From Gammaproteobacteria bacterium (GTDB lineage: Bacteria > Pseudomonadota > Gammaproteobacteria > Pseudomonadales > Azotimanducaceae): a stretch of DNA of 64,000 bases. Of the stretch, positions 7,963 to 16,886 are shown in pieces. The stretch is from NCBI GenBank assembly GCA_020832085.1, contig JAFIFJ010000147.1:1-64000 (forward strand), in the 5' to 3' direction. The number at the start of each line of letters is the position of its first letter. Position 1 is the stretch's first letter. The notes under the pieces were generated by a model. It was not told the DNA's origin. It saw nothing but the letters and a program-made list of their open reading frames with translations, and made no database searches. The translations under genes and the position numbers were made by a program.

Positions 7963-8577
7963 ATGAAGTCGCTCAAACTAAGCGTCCTGCTGTTCACGCT
8001 CAGCGTCCTCTCCCTCGGGGCCATGGGCCAGCAGGGTGCGGGTTATCGTACGATCAACGCCGAGCCCCCCACCGTAGAGGGCCCCGTGGAGGTGCTGGAG
8101 TTCTTCTGGTACGGCTGCGGGGCCTGCTATCAGTTCGCACCGCTGGTGGATACCTGGAAGGCCGATCTCCCTGAGGGCGTGGTGTTCACCCGCATTCCCG
8201 CGGTGCTGAATCCGAACTGGCGGCTCCATGGCCAGGCCTTCTACACCGCAGAAGCCCTCGGCGTGACGGAACGCCTGCACAGCCGGATCTTCAACTCCAT
8301 CCACCAGGAACGGCGTTTCCTGCAGTCGGAGGCGGAGGTGCGCAGCCTGTTCCTGAGCAATGGGGTCAGTGGCGAGGATTTCGACACGGCCTGGAACTCT
8401 TTTGCCGTGGACAGCCAGCTGCGGCGGGCGGAACGTCTGGCCCGGGAGTATCGGGTGCGGGCGACGCCGAGCATGGTGATCGCGGGGCACTACGTGTCCG
8501 ATCCGAGCAGCGCCGGTGGACTGCGGGAACTGCTGCAGCTCACCGATCGCCTGACGGAGGGGCTGCTGGCGCAGTGA
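7963..8577 (+). CDS. dsbA: DsbA-type periplasmic thiol:disulfide oxidoreductase with CGAC active site
   Basis: A 204-residue exported thioredoxin-fold protein. The first 22 residues form a signal peptide. The active site is FFWYGCGACY with Cys52 and Cys55, and a cis-proline loop RATPSMV (Thr168-Pro169) follows, the DsbA layout in which a helical domain is inserted into the thioredoxin fold. DsbA donates disulfides to proteins folding in the periplasm. The dipeptide between the cysteines is Gly-Ala instead of the Pro-His of Escherichia coli, which should alter redox potential. No dsbB is adjacent. Confidence in DsbA family is high. Confidence 0.87.
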   Translation: MKSLKLSVLLFTLSVLSLGAMGQQGAGYRTINAEPPTVEGPVEVLEFFWYGCGACYQFAPLVDTWKADLPEGVVFTRIPAVLNPNWRLHGQAFYTAEALGVTERLHSRIFNSIHQERRFLQSEAEVRSLFLSNGVSGEDFDTAWNSFAVDSQLRRAERLAREYRVRATPSMVIAGHYVSDPSSAGGLRELLQLTDRLTEGLLAQ

Positions 8578-8655
8578 GGATGACAGGGCGGTCCTGACGC
8601 CCCGAGTGCGCCCCCCGGCCACCCCGGGTGCGCAGCTGCTTCGGCGTGACTCGAA

Positions 8656-10257
8656 TCAGAACTGATTCATGGTGTTGGCGGCGCCGCCGGCGAGCAGGGC
8701 CTTCTCGCCGAGGAAGTACTCCTTGTGGTCGTCGCCGATGTTGGAGCCCGCCAGATCCTGGTGCTTGACGGCAGCCAGATCGCGGCGAATCTCCTGGCGC
8801 TGGACGCCGAGCACATAGGCCAGCATGCCCTCGTCACCGAAGTAACCTTCCGCAAGGATGTCCGTGGACAGCGCCGCGGTGTGGTAGGTCGGCAGCGTGA
8901 TCAGATGGTGGAAGATGCCGGCTTCCCGGGCCGCATCGCGCTGGAAGCTCCGGATCTGACGATCCGCTTCCTGCGCCAGCTCCGAGTCGTCGAGTTTCAC
9001 GTCCATGAGGCCCTTGTCCACCTTGGCCGGGTCCGGGTAGGCCGAGAGGTCCTTGCCCTCGGCCTTCCAGTCTGCGTAAACCTGCTCACGGAACTTCAGG
9101 GTCCAGTTGAAGGACGGTGAGTTGTTGTAGACCAGTTTCGCCTCGGGACGGATTTCGCGGATGCGGTTGACCATCTCGGCAATCTGGCCCACGTGGGGGC
9201 GCTCGGTCTCGATCCAGAGCAGATCCGCCCCGTGCTCGAGGCTGGTGATGCAGTCGAGCACGACGCGGTCGACGCCGGTGTCCTCCTTGAACGCATACAA
9301 GCCGTTGTCCAGCCGCTTGGGACGCGCGAGCTTCCCGTTCTGGTGGATCGTGATGTCGCCTTCCTTGAGTTCCGCGAGGTCGTGGATCGGCTCGGCGTCG
9401 AGAAAGTCGTTGTACTTCGAGCCGAGATCGCCGGCCTTCAGCGAGACCGGGATCTTCTGGGTCAGGCCGGCGCCCAAGGAATCGGTGCGGGCGACGATGA
9501 TGCCGTTGTCGATACCGAGTTCGAGGAAGGCGTAGCGGACCGCATTGATCTTGGAGATGAAATCCTCGTGGGGCACCGTCACCTTGCCGGCCTGGTGGCC
9601 GCACTGCTTGGCGTCGGAAACCTGATTCTCGATCTGGATGGCGCAAGCACCGGCTTCGATCATGCGCTTGGCCAGCAGGTAGGTGGCCTCCTCGTTGCCG
9701 AAGCCGGCATCGATGTCGGCAATGATCGGCACCACGTGGGTCTCGTAATTGTCGATGCGGTCGATGATGGCCTTCGTGTCCTTGCCGGCGGCGCGGGCTT
9801 CGTCGAGTTCCGCGAAGATATGGCGCAGTTCGCGGGCATCGGCCTGACGCAGGAAGGTGTAGATCTCCTCGATCAGATCGGAAACGGTGGTCTTCTCGTG
9901 CATGGACTGGTCGGGCAGCGGGCCGAACTTGGACCGCAGCGCAGCCACCATCCAGCCGGAGAGATAGATGTAGCGGCGGTCGGTGGTGCCCTGACGCTTC
10001 TTCACCGACATCATGGTCTGCTGGGCAATGAATCCATGCCAGGCGCCGAGGGACTGGGTGTACTTGCTGGAGTCCGCATCGTAGGCGGCCATGTCCCGCC
10101 GCATGATGTCGGCGGTGTACTGGGCAATCTCCAGACCATTGCGGAAGCGGTTCTGGCGCCGCATGCGCACGGTGTATTCCGGATTGATGGCGCGCCACTC
10201 GCCCTTGTCTTTGAGCAGGCGAGTGACTTCTTCGATTTCCTGGAGGTAGTTGGGCAT
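8656..10257 (-). CDS. aceA: isocitrate lyase
   Basis: A 533-residue enzyme that splits isocitrate to glyoxylate and succinate, the entry to the glyoxylate shunt needed for growth on acetate and fatty acids. The signature KQCGH with catalytic Cys219 is present. The preceding strand IADIDAGFGNEEATYLLAK is the metal/substrate-binding region. Length and sequence fit the larger isocitrate lyase subtype seen in Pseudomonas (about 531 residues). No malate synthase gene is adjacent. The start at 10257 is followed immediately by MPNYLQEIEE. The upstream AT-rich patch at 10337-10360 is a likely promoter region. Confidence 0.95.
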   Translation of the reverse strand: MPNYLQEIEEVTRLLKDKGEWRAINPEYTVRMRRQNRFRNGLEIAQYTADIMRRDMAAYDADSSKYTQSLGAWHGFIAQQTMMSVKKRQGTTDRRYIYLSGWMVAALRSKFGPLPDQSMHEKTTVSDLIEEIYTFLRQADARELRHIFAELDEARAAGKDTKAIIDRIDNYETHVVPIIADIDAGFGNEEATYLLAKRMIEAGACAIQIENQVSDAKQCGHQAGKVTVPHEDFISKINAVRYAFLELGIDNGIIVARTDSLGAGLTQKIPVSLKAGDLGSKYNDFLDAEPIHDLAELKEGDITIHQNGKLARPKRLDNGLYAFKEDTGVDRVVLDCITSLEHGADLLWIETERPHVGQIAEMVNRIREIRPEAKLVYNNSPSFNWTLKFREQVYADWKAEGKDLSAYPDPAKVDKGLMDVKLDDSELAQEADRQIRSFQRDAAREAGIFHHLITLPTYHTAALSTDILAEGYFGDEGMLAYVLGVQRQEIRRDLAAVKHQDLAGSNIGDDHKEYFLGEKALLAGGAANTMNQF

Positions 10258-10745
10258 GGCGGATCCCCTTTGGCAGCAACAAACCTGCCGCGCACCCTAA
10301 CAGCGACAGGGCGCGGAACAAAGGGAATGATGGGCAACTAATATATTCTCTTTATTCAAGTATCGATGCGCCGGTGGGAAAGTGCCGCCACCGGGGCATC
10401 GGACGCCGGAAAACTCCCCGACAGTGGGTTCGGCGGCGCGCCGCGTTCACGGACCCTTCTTCCCCTGATGTGAACTTCGAGCGCAGACGGCGGAAAACCG
10501 AAACTCCGTTCGGAGGATGGCCCAGGGTCATCGCTCCCGCGGGCTGCCGGATTCAGGGCTATGTGCGACCGGGTACAGACGCAGTGAGGCCGGGATCGTA
10601 AAACATCGCCATGGTTTCGAGTGTCATCACCTACAGGCCGGACGATGGCTGGCAACTGCAGCACAGGGATCACCAGCGGTCAGAATCACATCCTGGCCGG
10701 CTCAGGCGCTCACCTTCACGACGCCTGCGTGCCGGGTTGCGGGTG
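10258..10745. other. intergenic region upstream of aceA, including a 12-bp-stem hairpin
   Basis: A 488-base stretch without a supported gene. An AT-rich patch lies at about 10337-10360. Next to it, at 10365-10400, is an inverted repeat with arms GATGC-g-CCGGTGG and CCACCGG-g-GCATC around a 10-base loop, broken by one G-G mismatch. It lies 108-143 bases upstream of the aceA start and could be an operator or terminator. The remainder (10401-10745) shows nothing I can name. Confidence 0.5.
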
Positions 10746-11114
10746 ATGAAATGCGCTCTCCTGGGTGTGGTGGTGCTGCTGCTGGCAGCCTGCGCGCCAA
10801 CGTGGGAGCGCCCGAAGAGTCATCTCGTCACCCAGGGCACGGCACTGTACGAACTTCCCTTTACGCAGCAGCATCCCACCGGCATCGAGCCCGGCCGCTA
10901 CACCATGACCGTCGACATCATCTATACGGCCACGCAGGAAGAAGCGACCCGTCGCTGCAACTTCGGCCTGCCCGGCGGGCGCAGCCTTGCCTGCTATCTC
11001 GAGAAGAACAACATCATCATCACGCCGGCGCCGCGCAACTCGAATGATTGGGCCTCGATGTGTTACCTCGGCCATGAGGTGACCCACGGCACCCATGGTG
11101 CGTGGCATCCGTAG
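10746..11114 (+). CDS. small lipoprotein with an HExxH motif, possible metallopeptidase
   Basis: A protein of 122 residues. The N-terminus MKCALLGVVVLLLAACAP is a lipoprotein signal with lipobox LAAC, so it should be exported and lipidated. The C-terminus ends in CYLGHEVTHGTHGAWHP, containing HEVTH (HExxH, the zinc-metallopeptidase motif) and a further His. Two other cysteines (RRCNFG and LACYLE) could form a disulfide. I do not recognise a named family and infer only a metal-binding extracytoplasmic protein. The ATG at 10746 is preferred; the longer upstream frame lacks a signal sequence at its start. Confidence 0.6.
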   Translation: MKCALLGVVVLLLAACAPTWERPKSHLVTQGTALYELPFTQQHPTGIEPGRYTMTVDIIYTATQEEATRRCNFGLPGGRSLACYLEKNNIIITPAPRNSNDWASMCYLGHEVTHGTHGAWHP

Positions 11115-11153
11115 GAAGCAGCCGATGGCAACCCATCCGCGACCCGTGCTCCG

Positions 11154-12440
11154 TCAGCGCTTGTCGAACTGCATGTAGATCGCAGTGAGGGCACGCAACC
11201 AGATGCCCGGCACGTGCTCGTAGGTGTTCCTGCCCGGGGCCGGACGAATGTTGGTGATGCGCTCGAGCAGGATCTCCCAGGCCCAGTTCTGCTCGTAGCG
11301 GCTCAGGGTCGCGCCGGGGCAGACATGTTCACCGAGGCCGAAGGCCAGATGGCGGCCGGCCTTCGGACGATCGAGGTCGGGCAGGGTGGGATTGGGATAG
11401 CGCTCCGGATCCTGGTTGCCGGCCCCGTAGCGGATGCTGAGCATGGCACCCTTGGGAATGGCGACGCCGCCGATCTCCACGTCCTCGGTGACGAAGCGGT
11501 ACAGGCCCTGGGTGGGTGATTCGATGCGCAAGGCCTCCTCGACGAAGGTCTTGATCCTGCTGCGGTCCTTCTCGAGCGCAGCCAGGGTCTCAGGATTGCG
11601 GAACAGCAGCCACAGGGCATTGGACAGGGCAAAGGTGGTGGTTTCGTTGCCGCCGATGAGCAGGTGATCGGTCATGCCGATGATTTCGGTGTCGGTCAGG
11701 GGCCGTGTTTCTCCGCTTTCGGGATCGTGGTACTCGGCCTGCACTAGGTGGCTGATGATGTCGTTCTGCGGCGACCGGCGCTTCTCCTGCATGGTCTCGA
11801 AGATGTAGTGCTGCAACTCGATGTGCTTCTCGACGGCCCAGATCTCCTGCTCCAGGGTCAGGCCCTTGGAGAACGGCAACACCCAGGCGTAGGACCACTC
11901 CTTGAGCTGGGGCAGATCCATGCGCGGGAATCCGAGCAGCTCGGCGATGACCATCATGGGCAGGGGTTCGGCGAAATCCTTGATGAATTCGATTTCACCG
12001 CCGTCCCCCTGATTGATGAAGCGGTCGATGAGCTCGTGAATGATGGCGCGGATGTCGCTTTCCCTGGCCTTGACGGCGGCCGGGGACAGATGCGGATCCA
12101 CGAGACCACGGTAGATCCGGTGTTTGGGCAGGTTTTCGCCCAGGGGCGTGTAGCGCGGCCACCCCTTTTCGTCATAGAGGGCACGGGCCTCGGCATGCGC
12201 CACCAGGGGATCCTTGTTCTGGACATCGGGCCCCACCGTGAAACGTTCTGGCTGGCGCAGCACCCACTCGATGTCGTCGTAGCGGGTGAGCACGTACATG
12301 CCGATCTCGGGCATGAAATAGACGGGCGCCTCGCTGCGCAGAACATCGTAGGCGCTGAACCAGTCCGCCTGCACAGCTGGGTCCATGAAGTTGATCTCGG
12401 CGGCCGACTTGAACGGGCATCCGGATGCTTGCTCTGCCAT
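11154..12440 (-). CDS. cytochrome P450
   Basis: A soluble bacterial P450 of 428 residues. The haem-binding loop HLAFGLGEHVCPG has the axial Cys at about 374, the I-helix oxygen-activation motif is GGNETTT, and the K-helix ExxR is EALR. The closing region is typical of bacterial class I enzymes that need a ferredoxin and reductase; none is adjacent. Start at the ATG at 12440, which is preceded by GGGAGAGA; the in-frame ATG at 12455 would place that site inside the coding region. Substrate unknown. It is divergent from nudC across about 180 bases. Confidence 0.92.
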   Translation of the reverse strand: MAEQASGCPFKSAAEINFMDPAVQADWFSAYDVLRSEAPVYFMPEIGMYVLTRYDDIEWVLRQPERFTVGPDVQNKDPLVAHAEARALYDEKGWPRYTPLGENLPKHRIYRGLVDPHLSPAAVKARESDIRAIIHELIDRFINQGDGGEIEFIKDFAEPLPMMVIAELLGFPRMDLPQLKEWSYAWVLPFSKGLTLEQEIWAVEKHIELQHYIFETMQEKRRSPQNDIISHLVQAEYHDPESGETRPLTDTEIIGMTDHLLIGGNETTTFALSNALWLLFRNPETLAALEKDRSRIKTFVEEALRIESPTQGLYRFVTEDVEIGGVAIPKGAMLSIRYGAGNQDPERYPNPTLPDLDRPKAGRHLAFGLGEHVCPGATLSRYEQNWAWEILLERITNIRPAPGRNTYEHVPGIWLRALTAIYMQFDKR

Positions 12441-12621
12441 GGTTCTCTCTCCCATGCATGCATGAATGTTACCGCTGCCATGCTACACATCTTCGCTGAA
12501 CGCGGCACACCTGTGGATACCGGGAGCCTTGGGTTCAGCTTGCGGGCAGGGGCGCTGCAGTCCCGCATCGTGGTTACAATGTTCTGATCAGCAACGAGTC
12601 GATGATCAGGAGAACAGGATT

Positions 12622-13548
12622 TTGGCCACCGAGCACATCTTCAGCGGCAACCCTCTCGACCGCGCCGACGCCAGGCGCCGTGACCCGGCATGGCTCGAGG
12701 CCGCGGCGCGTGATCCTCTGGCCCGCTATCTGCCGCTGTGGCAACTGAACGTGCTGGTGGATTCCAGCGACAGCCGCGAGGGGCCACGCCTGGGTTGGCT
12801 CAAGTTTGCCGACGTGGAGCGGCTGGAGGTGGGTCTGCCGCCGATATTCCTGGGTCTCGACGATGGCATCCCCCACTTCGCTTTGGATATCTCCGCGGTC
12901 CACGATCCCAACCACGAGTTCAACCTCGGGGCGGGCTTTGCTTTCGAGGAGTCGCGGGCCGCGGCCATGAATCTGCCGATGGCGGAAACGGGCATTCTGG
13001 CCCAGGCCCGAGCCCAGGTGGGCTGGCACAAGAGCCATCGCTTCTGCAGCGTCTGCGGCCAGCCCTCCGAGCAGGAAAAGGGTGGCCATCTGCGTCGCTG
13101 CCCTGAATGCGGCGCAGAGCATTTCCCGCGTACCGACCCGGTGGCCATCATGCTGGTGCTGGATGGTGAGCGCTGCCTGCTGGGCCAGTCCCATGGGCCC
13201 CTGGTGCGCTTCGGCATGTTCTCCGCTCTGGCTGGCTTCATCGATCAGGGCGAGTCCATCGAAGAAGCGGTGCGGCGGGAAATCTGGGAAGAGGCGGGGA
13301 TCAAAGTGGGCGAAGTGCGCTATCACTCGTCTCAACCCTGGCCTTTCCCGTCCTCCCTGATGATTGGCTGCTACGCTCATGCTCTGACCCGTGAGATCAC
13401 CATCGACGAAGATGAAATGCACGACGTCCGCTGGTTCACCCGCCACGACGTGCTCGACGCCCTGGCTGGAGAGCATCCCGACCTGCGGCTGCCCGGACCC
13501 ATTGCCATCGCCCACCATCTACTCAAGGACTGGGCAGAAGGAGGATGA
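12622..13548 (+). CDS. nudC: NADH pyrophosphatase NudC with a TTG start
   Basis: A 308-residue Nudix hydrolase that cleaves NAD(H) and can de-cap NAD-RNA. It has the four-Cys zinc site (CSVCG and CPECG), the complete Nudix box G-x5-E-x7-REIWEEAG, and the NudC-specific motif SQPWPFPSS. The family start is best explained by the TTG at 12622 (reading ATEHIFSGNPLDR), with AGGAGA at 12608-12613 eight bases upstream. An in-frame ATG at 12466 would add 52 residues unlike any NudC. The stop overlaps the next start by four bases (ATGA), so the two genes are translationally coupled. Confidence 0.9.
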   Translation: MATEHIFSGNPLDRADARRRDPAWLEAAARDPLARYLPLWQLNVLVDSSDSREGPRLGWLKFADVERLEVGLPPIFLGLDDGIPHFALDISAVHDPNHEFNLGAGFAFEESRAAAMNLPMAETGILAQARAQVGWHKSHRFCSVCGQPSEQEKGGHLRRCPECGAEHFPRTDPVAIMLVLDGERCLLGQSHGPLVRFGMFSALAGFIDQGESIEEAVRREIWEEAGIKVGEVRYHSSQPWPFPSSLMIGCYAHALTREITIDEDEMHDVRWFTRHDVLDALAGEHPDLRLPGPIAIAHHLLKDWAEGG

Positions 13549-14186
13549 GTGATGAGGCCGACCTGCGGCGGGACGCCCCGGCGTTTCACCGTAACGTGGC
13601 TCCGATTCGCGCCCTCCTGCTCGAGTGGTTGGACGGGCGCCGCGGTGACGTGCTGGAGATCGGCGCCGGGACGGGCCAGCATGCGGTGGCCTTCGCGGCA
13701 GCGCTGCCTGATCTGCGCTGGTGGCCCACCGACCCGGGAGCGGCGCAACTGGACAGTATCGAGGCGTGGCGAGCTCATGGGGGTGGCGCCAATCTCGAGG
13801 CGCCGTTCATCCTCGATGCCTCCGTGCCGGACTGGGGCATCGAAAAGCGGGGTCTGGCCGCTGAACTCAGCGCCATCGTCAGCTTGAACGTGATTCACAT
13901 CAGCCCGTGGCGGGTAAGCGAAGGCTTGTTCGCAGGGGCCGGCCGGTACCTGGCCGCTGGCGGTTTGCTGATTCTCTATGGTCCCTTCTGCCGCGATGGT
14001 GTCCATACGGCGCCGAGCAATGCCGCCTTTGACGCGGACCTCAGGCGGCGTGATCCCGACTGGGGCATTCGAGACATTGCTGATCTTGAGCGGCTTGCAG
14101 CCGGCCATGGGCTCGAGTTGCGCAGGATCGAGCCCATGCCCGCAAACAACTTCACGCTGGTGTTTGGGCGCGAACGGGAGGGATGA
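13545..14186 (+). CDS. DUF938 family SAM-dependent methyltransferase-like protein
   Basis: A 213-residue protein. LEIGAGTGQHAVAFA is a class I methyltransferase SAM-binding motif I. The opening DAPAFHRNVAPI, the internal SLNVIHISPW and the closing MPANNFTLVF are hallmarks of the DUF938 (METTL26-like) family, whose substrate is not established. It overlaps nudC by four bases and probably shares its transcript. A hexanucleotide array follows 47 bases after its stop. Confidence 0.85.
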   Translation: MSDEADLRRDAPAFHRNVAPIRALLLEWLDGRRGDVLEIGAGTGQHAVAFAAALPDLRWWPTDPGAAQLDSIEAWRAHGGGANLEAPFILDASVPDWGIEKRGLAAELSAIVSLNVIHISPWRVSEGLFAGAGRYLAAGGLLILYGPFCRDGVHTAPSNAAFDADLRRRDPDWGIRDIADLERLAAGHGLELRRIEPMPANNFTLVFGREREG

Positions 14187-14232
14187 GAGGTTTTGGGTGG
14201 TCTGGGGTCGTTGGTGGGAATGTGGTTTGCTC

Positions 14233-14304
14233 GATGGCGATAGCGATCCCGATAGCGATCCCGATAGCGATCCCGATCCCGATCCCGATCCCGATCCCGA
14301 TGGC
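14233..14304. repeat. hexanucleotide array, 12 units of GATNNC
   Basis: Twelve uninterrupted six-base units read GATGGC, GATAGC, then alternating GATCCC and GATAGC, then a run of GATCCC and a final GATGGC. It lies in the 178-base spacer between two convergent genes. Because the period is six, every frame across it stays open and gives artificial Asp-Pro or Ile-Pro repeats; these are not genes. It matches the arrays at 2242-2321, 47563-47676 and 47771-47794. Confidence 0.9.
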
Positions 14305-14364
14305 GCAGGGGGCCGAATCGGACAGTTTCGATCGGAGGCTACGCCATCGTTTCTCTGCGCTGCG

Positions 14365-16140
14365 CTATGGGGAACTGCCCGCAGGAGTTTCGCTAGCTAC
14401 GCGGCCGACGCGGCCTTCCCGTCTGGAGTCGGCAGCGCCCTCGATACGGTCGGGATGGACGACGAGGGTATGCAGTCCTGAGTTTTCGCCACCGCGCTCG
14501 TCGAGGGGGTAGCCCAATGCGCGCAAGCCGGCCAGCAGATCCGGATCCGCGCGTTCGTGCTCGATCTGTACCGGAAGTCCGCGAGCGATGATGTTGGGCA
14601 GATCGACGGCGCTCTGGGCGTCCAGGCCGAGGTCGATGACACCGACCAGAGATTTCAGGGTATAGGCCGGAATGGAGTTGCCCCCCGGCGATCCGCTGAC
14701 CATGAACAGCCTGTCCTCGGCATCGAACACCAGCACCGGGGTCATGGAGGATCGTGGGCGCTTGCCGGGGGCGACCGCGTTGGCCACTGGCACACCGTCG
14801 ATGTAAGGGGTGGCTGCGAAATCGGTGAGTTCGTTGTTGAGGATGAAGCCTGCGCCCATGCGCTGGCTGCCGAAGGCGAATTCCACCGATGCGGTGAACG
14901 CCACGGCATTGCCCTCGGCATCGATCACGGACAAATGGGTCGTCCCGCTGTCACCGCCACTGCCGGCCAGCGCCCAGCGCCCGATGATGGGCTCGTCGTG
15001 GAGCAGAGCACCCGGGTCACCTGGCGCGGCGTCCGAGGCCGCCTGGGGACGTGCCGCCACCCGGGCATCCAGATAGGCGGGATGGATGAGATCCGCCACG
15101 GGAACCGGCACGAAGTCGGCGTCAGCGACGTAGTGATCCCGATCGGCGTAGCCGAGCTTCATGGCGTCGATGAAGGCGCCCCAGCCTTCGACGGTATCGG
15201 TCATGCCTGCGGGCGTCAGCCGTTCGAGCAGACCGAGCATGGCAATCAGGGCCGAACCCGAGGATGGCGGTGGCATCGAGCACACCCGATAACCCCGGTA
15301 GGGGCCACAGACCGGCTGCCGGACGATGGCCTGGTAGTCGTCGAGATCGGTCTGCGTGATGGCTGCCGGACGTGGAGCTTCAGCGGCCACCTGCCGGATG
15401 CTGTCGGCCACCGGACCCTGATAGAAGCCTGCGGGTCCCTGCTCAGCCACCCGCCGCAGGGTATCCGCATACTCGGGATTGGGGCGCAGCGCGCCCACCG
15501 CCAGCGCCTCGCCGCCCGGAAAGAAATAGGCTGCCGTGACCGGGTTTTCATCGAGACGGGTGAAGCGGCTGATCCGAACCAGCAGGTCGTGGAGGCGGGG
15601 TGACACCTCAAAGCCCTCGTCCGCCAGCCGGATGGCCGGCGCGAACAGTTCCGCCCATGGCAGAACGCCGAGAACTTCATGAGCGCGGGCATACAGGGCA
15701 ATGGTTCCCGGAACGCCGATGGCACGACCACTCTCCACCCGCGCGATGAAACCGAGTTCCGCGCCATCCTCGTCCAGGAACATTTCCGGATAGGCGCTGG
15801 CCGGTGCCGTTTCCCGGCCGTCGATGGCGGCGATGGCACCGTCCTCGGCCCGATAGGTGAGCATGAATCCGCCGCCGCCGAGGCCGGAACTCTGGGGTTC
15901 CACCAGACCGAGCACCGCATGGGCGGCAATGGCTGCATCCACGGCTGAACCCCCCTGCCGGAGCATGGCCATGCCCGCTTCCACGGCGTAGGGATTTGCG
16001 GCAGCGACGACGCCTTCTGCCTGCCGGCTTGGCGCTGCCGACAGGGCCTCGCTGGCGCTGAGGTCGTTTGCGACCTCGGTACCGCAGCCCGCAAGCATCA
16101 GCAAGGGCAACCACCACAGCAAGGCACGCATCGTCGTCAT
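14365..16140 (-). CDS. ggt: gamma-glutamyltranspeptidase, lipoprotein form
   Basis: About 591 residues, an N-terminal-nucleophile hydrolase that transfers or hydrolyses the gamma-glutamyl group of glutathione. The autocleavage site TTHLSVIDAEGN gives the catalytic Thr at about residue 400, starting the small subunit. The downstream GSPGGNSIP matches the oxyanion/substrate loop. The N-terminus MRALLWWLPLLMLAGC is a lipoprotein signal with lipobox LAGC, so the enzyme is probably membrane-anchored in the periplasm. AGGAG is only two bases before the ATG at 16140; a second in-frame ATG at 16131 is ten bases from it and may be the true start. Confidence 0.92.
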   Translation of the reverse strand: MTTMRALLWWLPLLMLAGCGTEVANDLSASEALSAAPSRQAEGVVAAANPYAVEAGMAMLRQGGSAVDAAIAAHAVLGLVEPQSSGLGGGGFMLTYRAEDGAIAAIDGRETAPASAYPEMFLDEDGAELGFIARVESGRAIGVPGTIALYARAHEVLGVLPWAELFAPAIRLADEGFEVSPRLHDLLVRISRFTRLDENPVTAAYFFPGGEALAVGALRPNPEYADTLRRVAEQGPAGFYQGPVADSIRQVAAEAPRPAAITQTDLDDYQAIVRQPVCGPYRGYRVCSMPPPSSGSALIAMLGLLERLTPAGMTDTVEGWGAFIDAMKLGYADRDHYVADADFVPVPVADLIHPAYLDARVAARPQAASDAAPGDPGALLHDEPIIGRWALAGSGGDSGTTHLSVIDAEGNAVAFTASVEFAFGSQRMGAGFILNNELTDFAATPYIDGVPVANAVAPGKRPRSSMTPVLVFDAEDRLFMVSGSPGGNSIPAYTLKSLVGVIDLGLDAQSAVDLPNIIARGLPVQIEHERADPDLLAGLRALGYPLDERGGENSGLHTLVVHPDRIEGAADSRREGRVGRVASETPAGSSP

Positions 16141-16321
16141 TCTCCTGGCCCGTTGATCCCATCGGCAAGCCGAGCGCCGCCGCGGTTCGCAGCCGCGCTG
16201 GCGCCGCTCTGCAGCGCGCACTCTACCCGGCAACGGATTCCGACTCACCCCCGATGTGGCGCCGGCGGCTCGGCATTGCGATAGGCTATTGCGGTCTGGT
16301 GTGCCGACAAGGTGGTTTTGG

Positions 16322-16711
16322 ATGTCGAAACAAACCCTGATCACGCTGGCAGTTGTGCTGCTGGCGGGTGCCGTGATCATTGCCCTGTTGCCCAAAGGCG
16401 GCTACAACAGCGATGTTTCCCAGGTGGGCCAGGGCACTCCGGCAGTGGTTCTGGCCTTCGAGAATTATGCGCCGGCCAGCATGGATGCCATGGCCCTGTT
16501 CGACCGCGTACGGCGTGACTATCAGGACAGCGTCATGTTCCTGGTGGCGGATCTCGGCACTCCCCGGGGCCGCTCTTTTGCGGATCGTCATCAGGCATTC
16601 TCCGGCGTGGTCATGACGTTCCGGGCCGATGGCACCCTTGCCGGGCGGGGGCTTCTGGAATCGGGGGAGGCTGGATTGCGCCAGCGCCTGCAGCGGGAAC
16701 TCGGTCTCTGA
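16322..16711 (+). CDS. membrane-anchored thioredoxin-like protein without CxxC
   Basis: A 129-residue protein. An N-terminal hydrophobic segment, ITLAVVLLAGAVIIALL, acts as a signal anchor. The remainder has a thioredoxin-like progression (PAVVLAFENYAPASMDAM, then VMFLVADL and VVMTFRADG) but Ala-Pro-Ala-Ser occupies the position of the CxxC, so it cannot be a dithiol oxidoreductase. It could be a binding or chaperone domain. AGGTGG lies six bases before the ATG at 16322. The family call rests on fold-level similarity only. Confidence 0.55.
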   Translation: MSKQTLITLAVVLLAGAVIIALLPKGGYNSDVSQVGQGTPAVVLAFENYAPASMDAMALFDRVRRDYQDSVMFLVADLGTPRGRSFADRHQAFSGVVMTFRADGTLAGRGLLESGEAGLRQRLQRELGL

Positions 16712-16770
16712 GGCGGAAGCCATGATTCGGCCGCCAGGTCACGTTGGGTGCGGCGTCGGGCCGGGTCGAC

Positions 16771-16818
16771 TGTCGGAGCCCGCCTTGCGGGCAATCGCGC
16801 GCAAGGCTCGCTGCCACG
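16771..16818. repeat. REP-like palindrome pair
   Basis: TGTCGGAGC leads into a perfect GCCCGC-ctt-GCGGGC hairpin followed by AATCGC. An inverted, imperfect partner reads GTGGCAGC-GAGCCTTGCGCGCGAT on the minus strand. The head TGTNGGAGC, GC-rich hairpin and tail GCGAT match other REP-type elements in this window. It occupies the 175-base spacer between convergent genes. Confidence 0.6.
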
Positions 16819-16886
16819 GGGCTCAACGCTCTCGAAAGGGGGGCTGCCCGGCAAGAACCCTCCGGCCACGGCGCTGATCTCGGCTG

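Noticed and set aside
16141-16395. N-terminal extension of the gamma-glutamyltranspeptidase frame
   Set aside because: The lipoprotein signal begins at 16131-16140; the 85 upstream codons resemble no family member and overlap the divergent gene.
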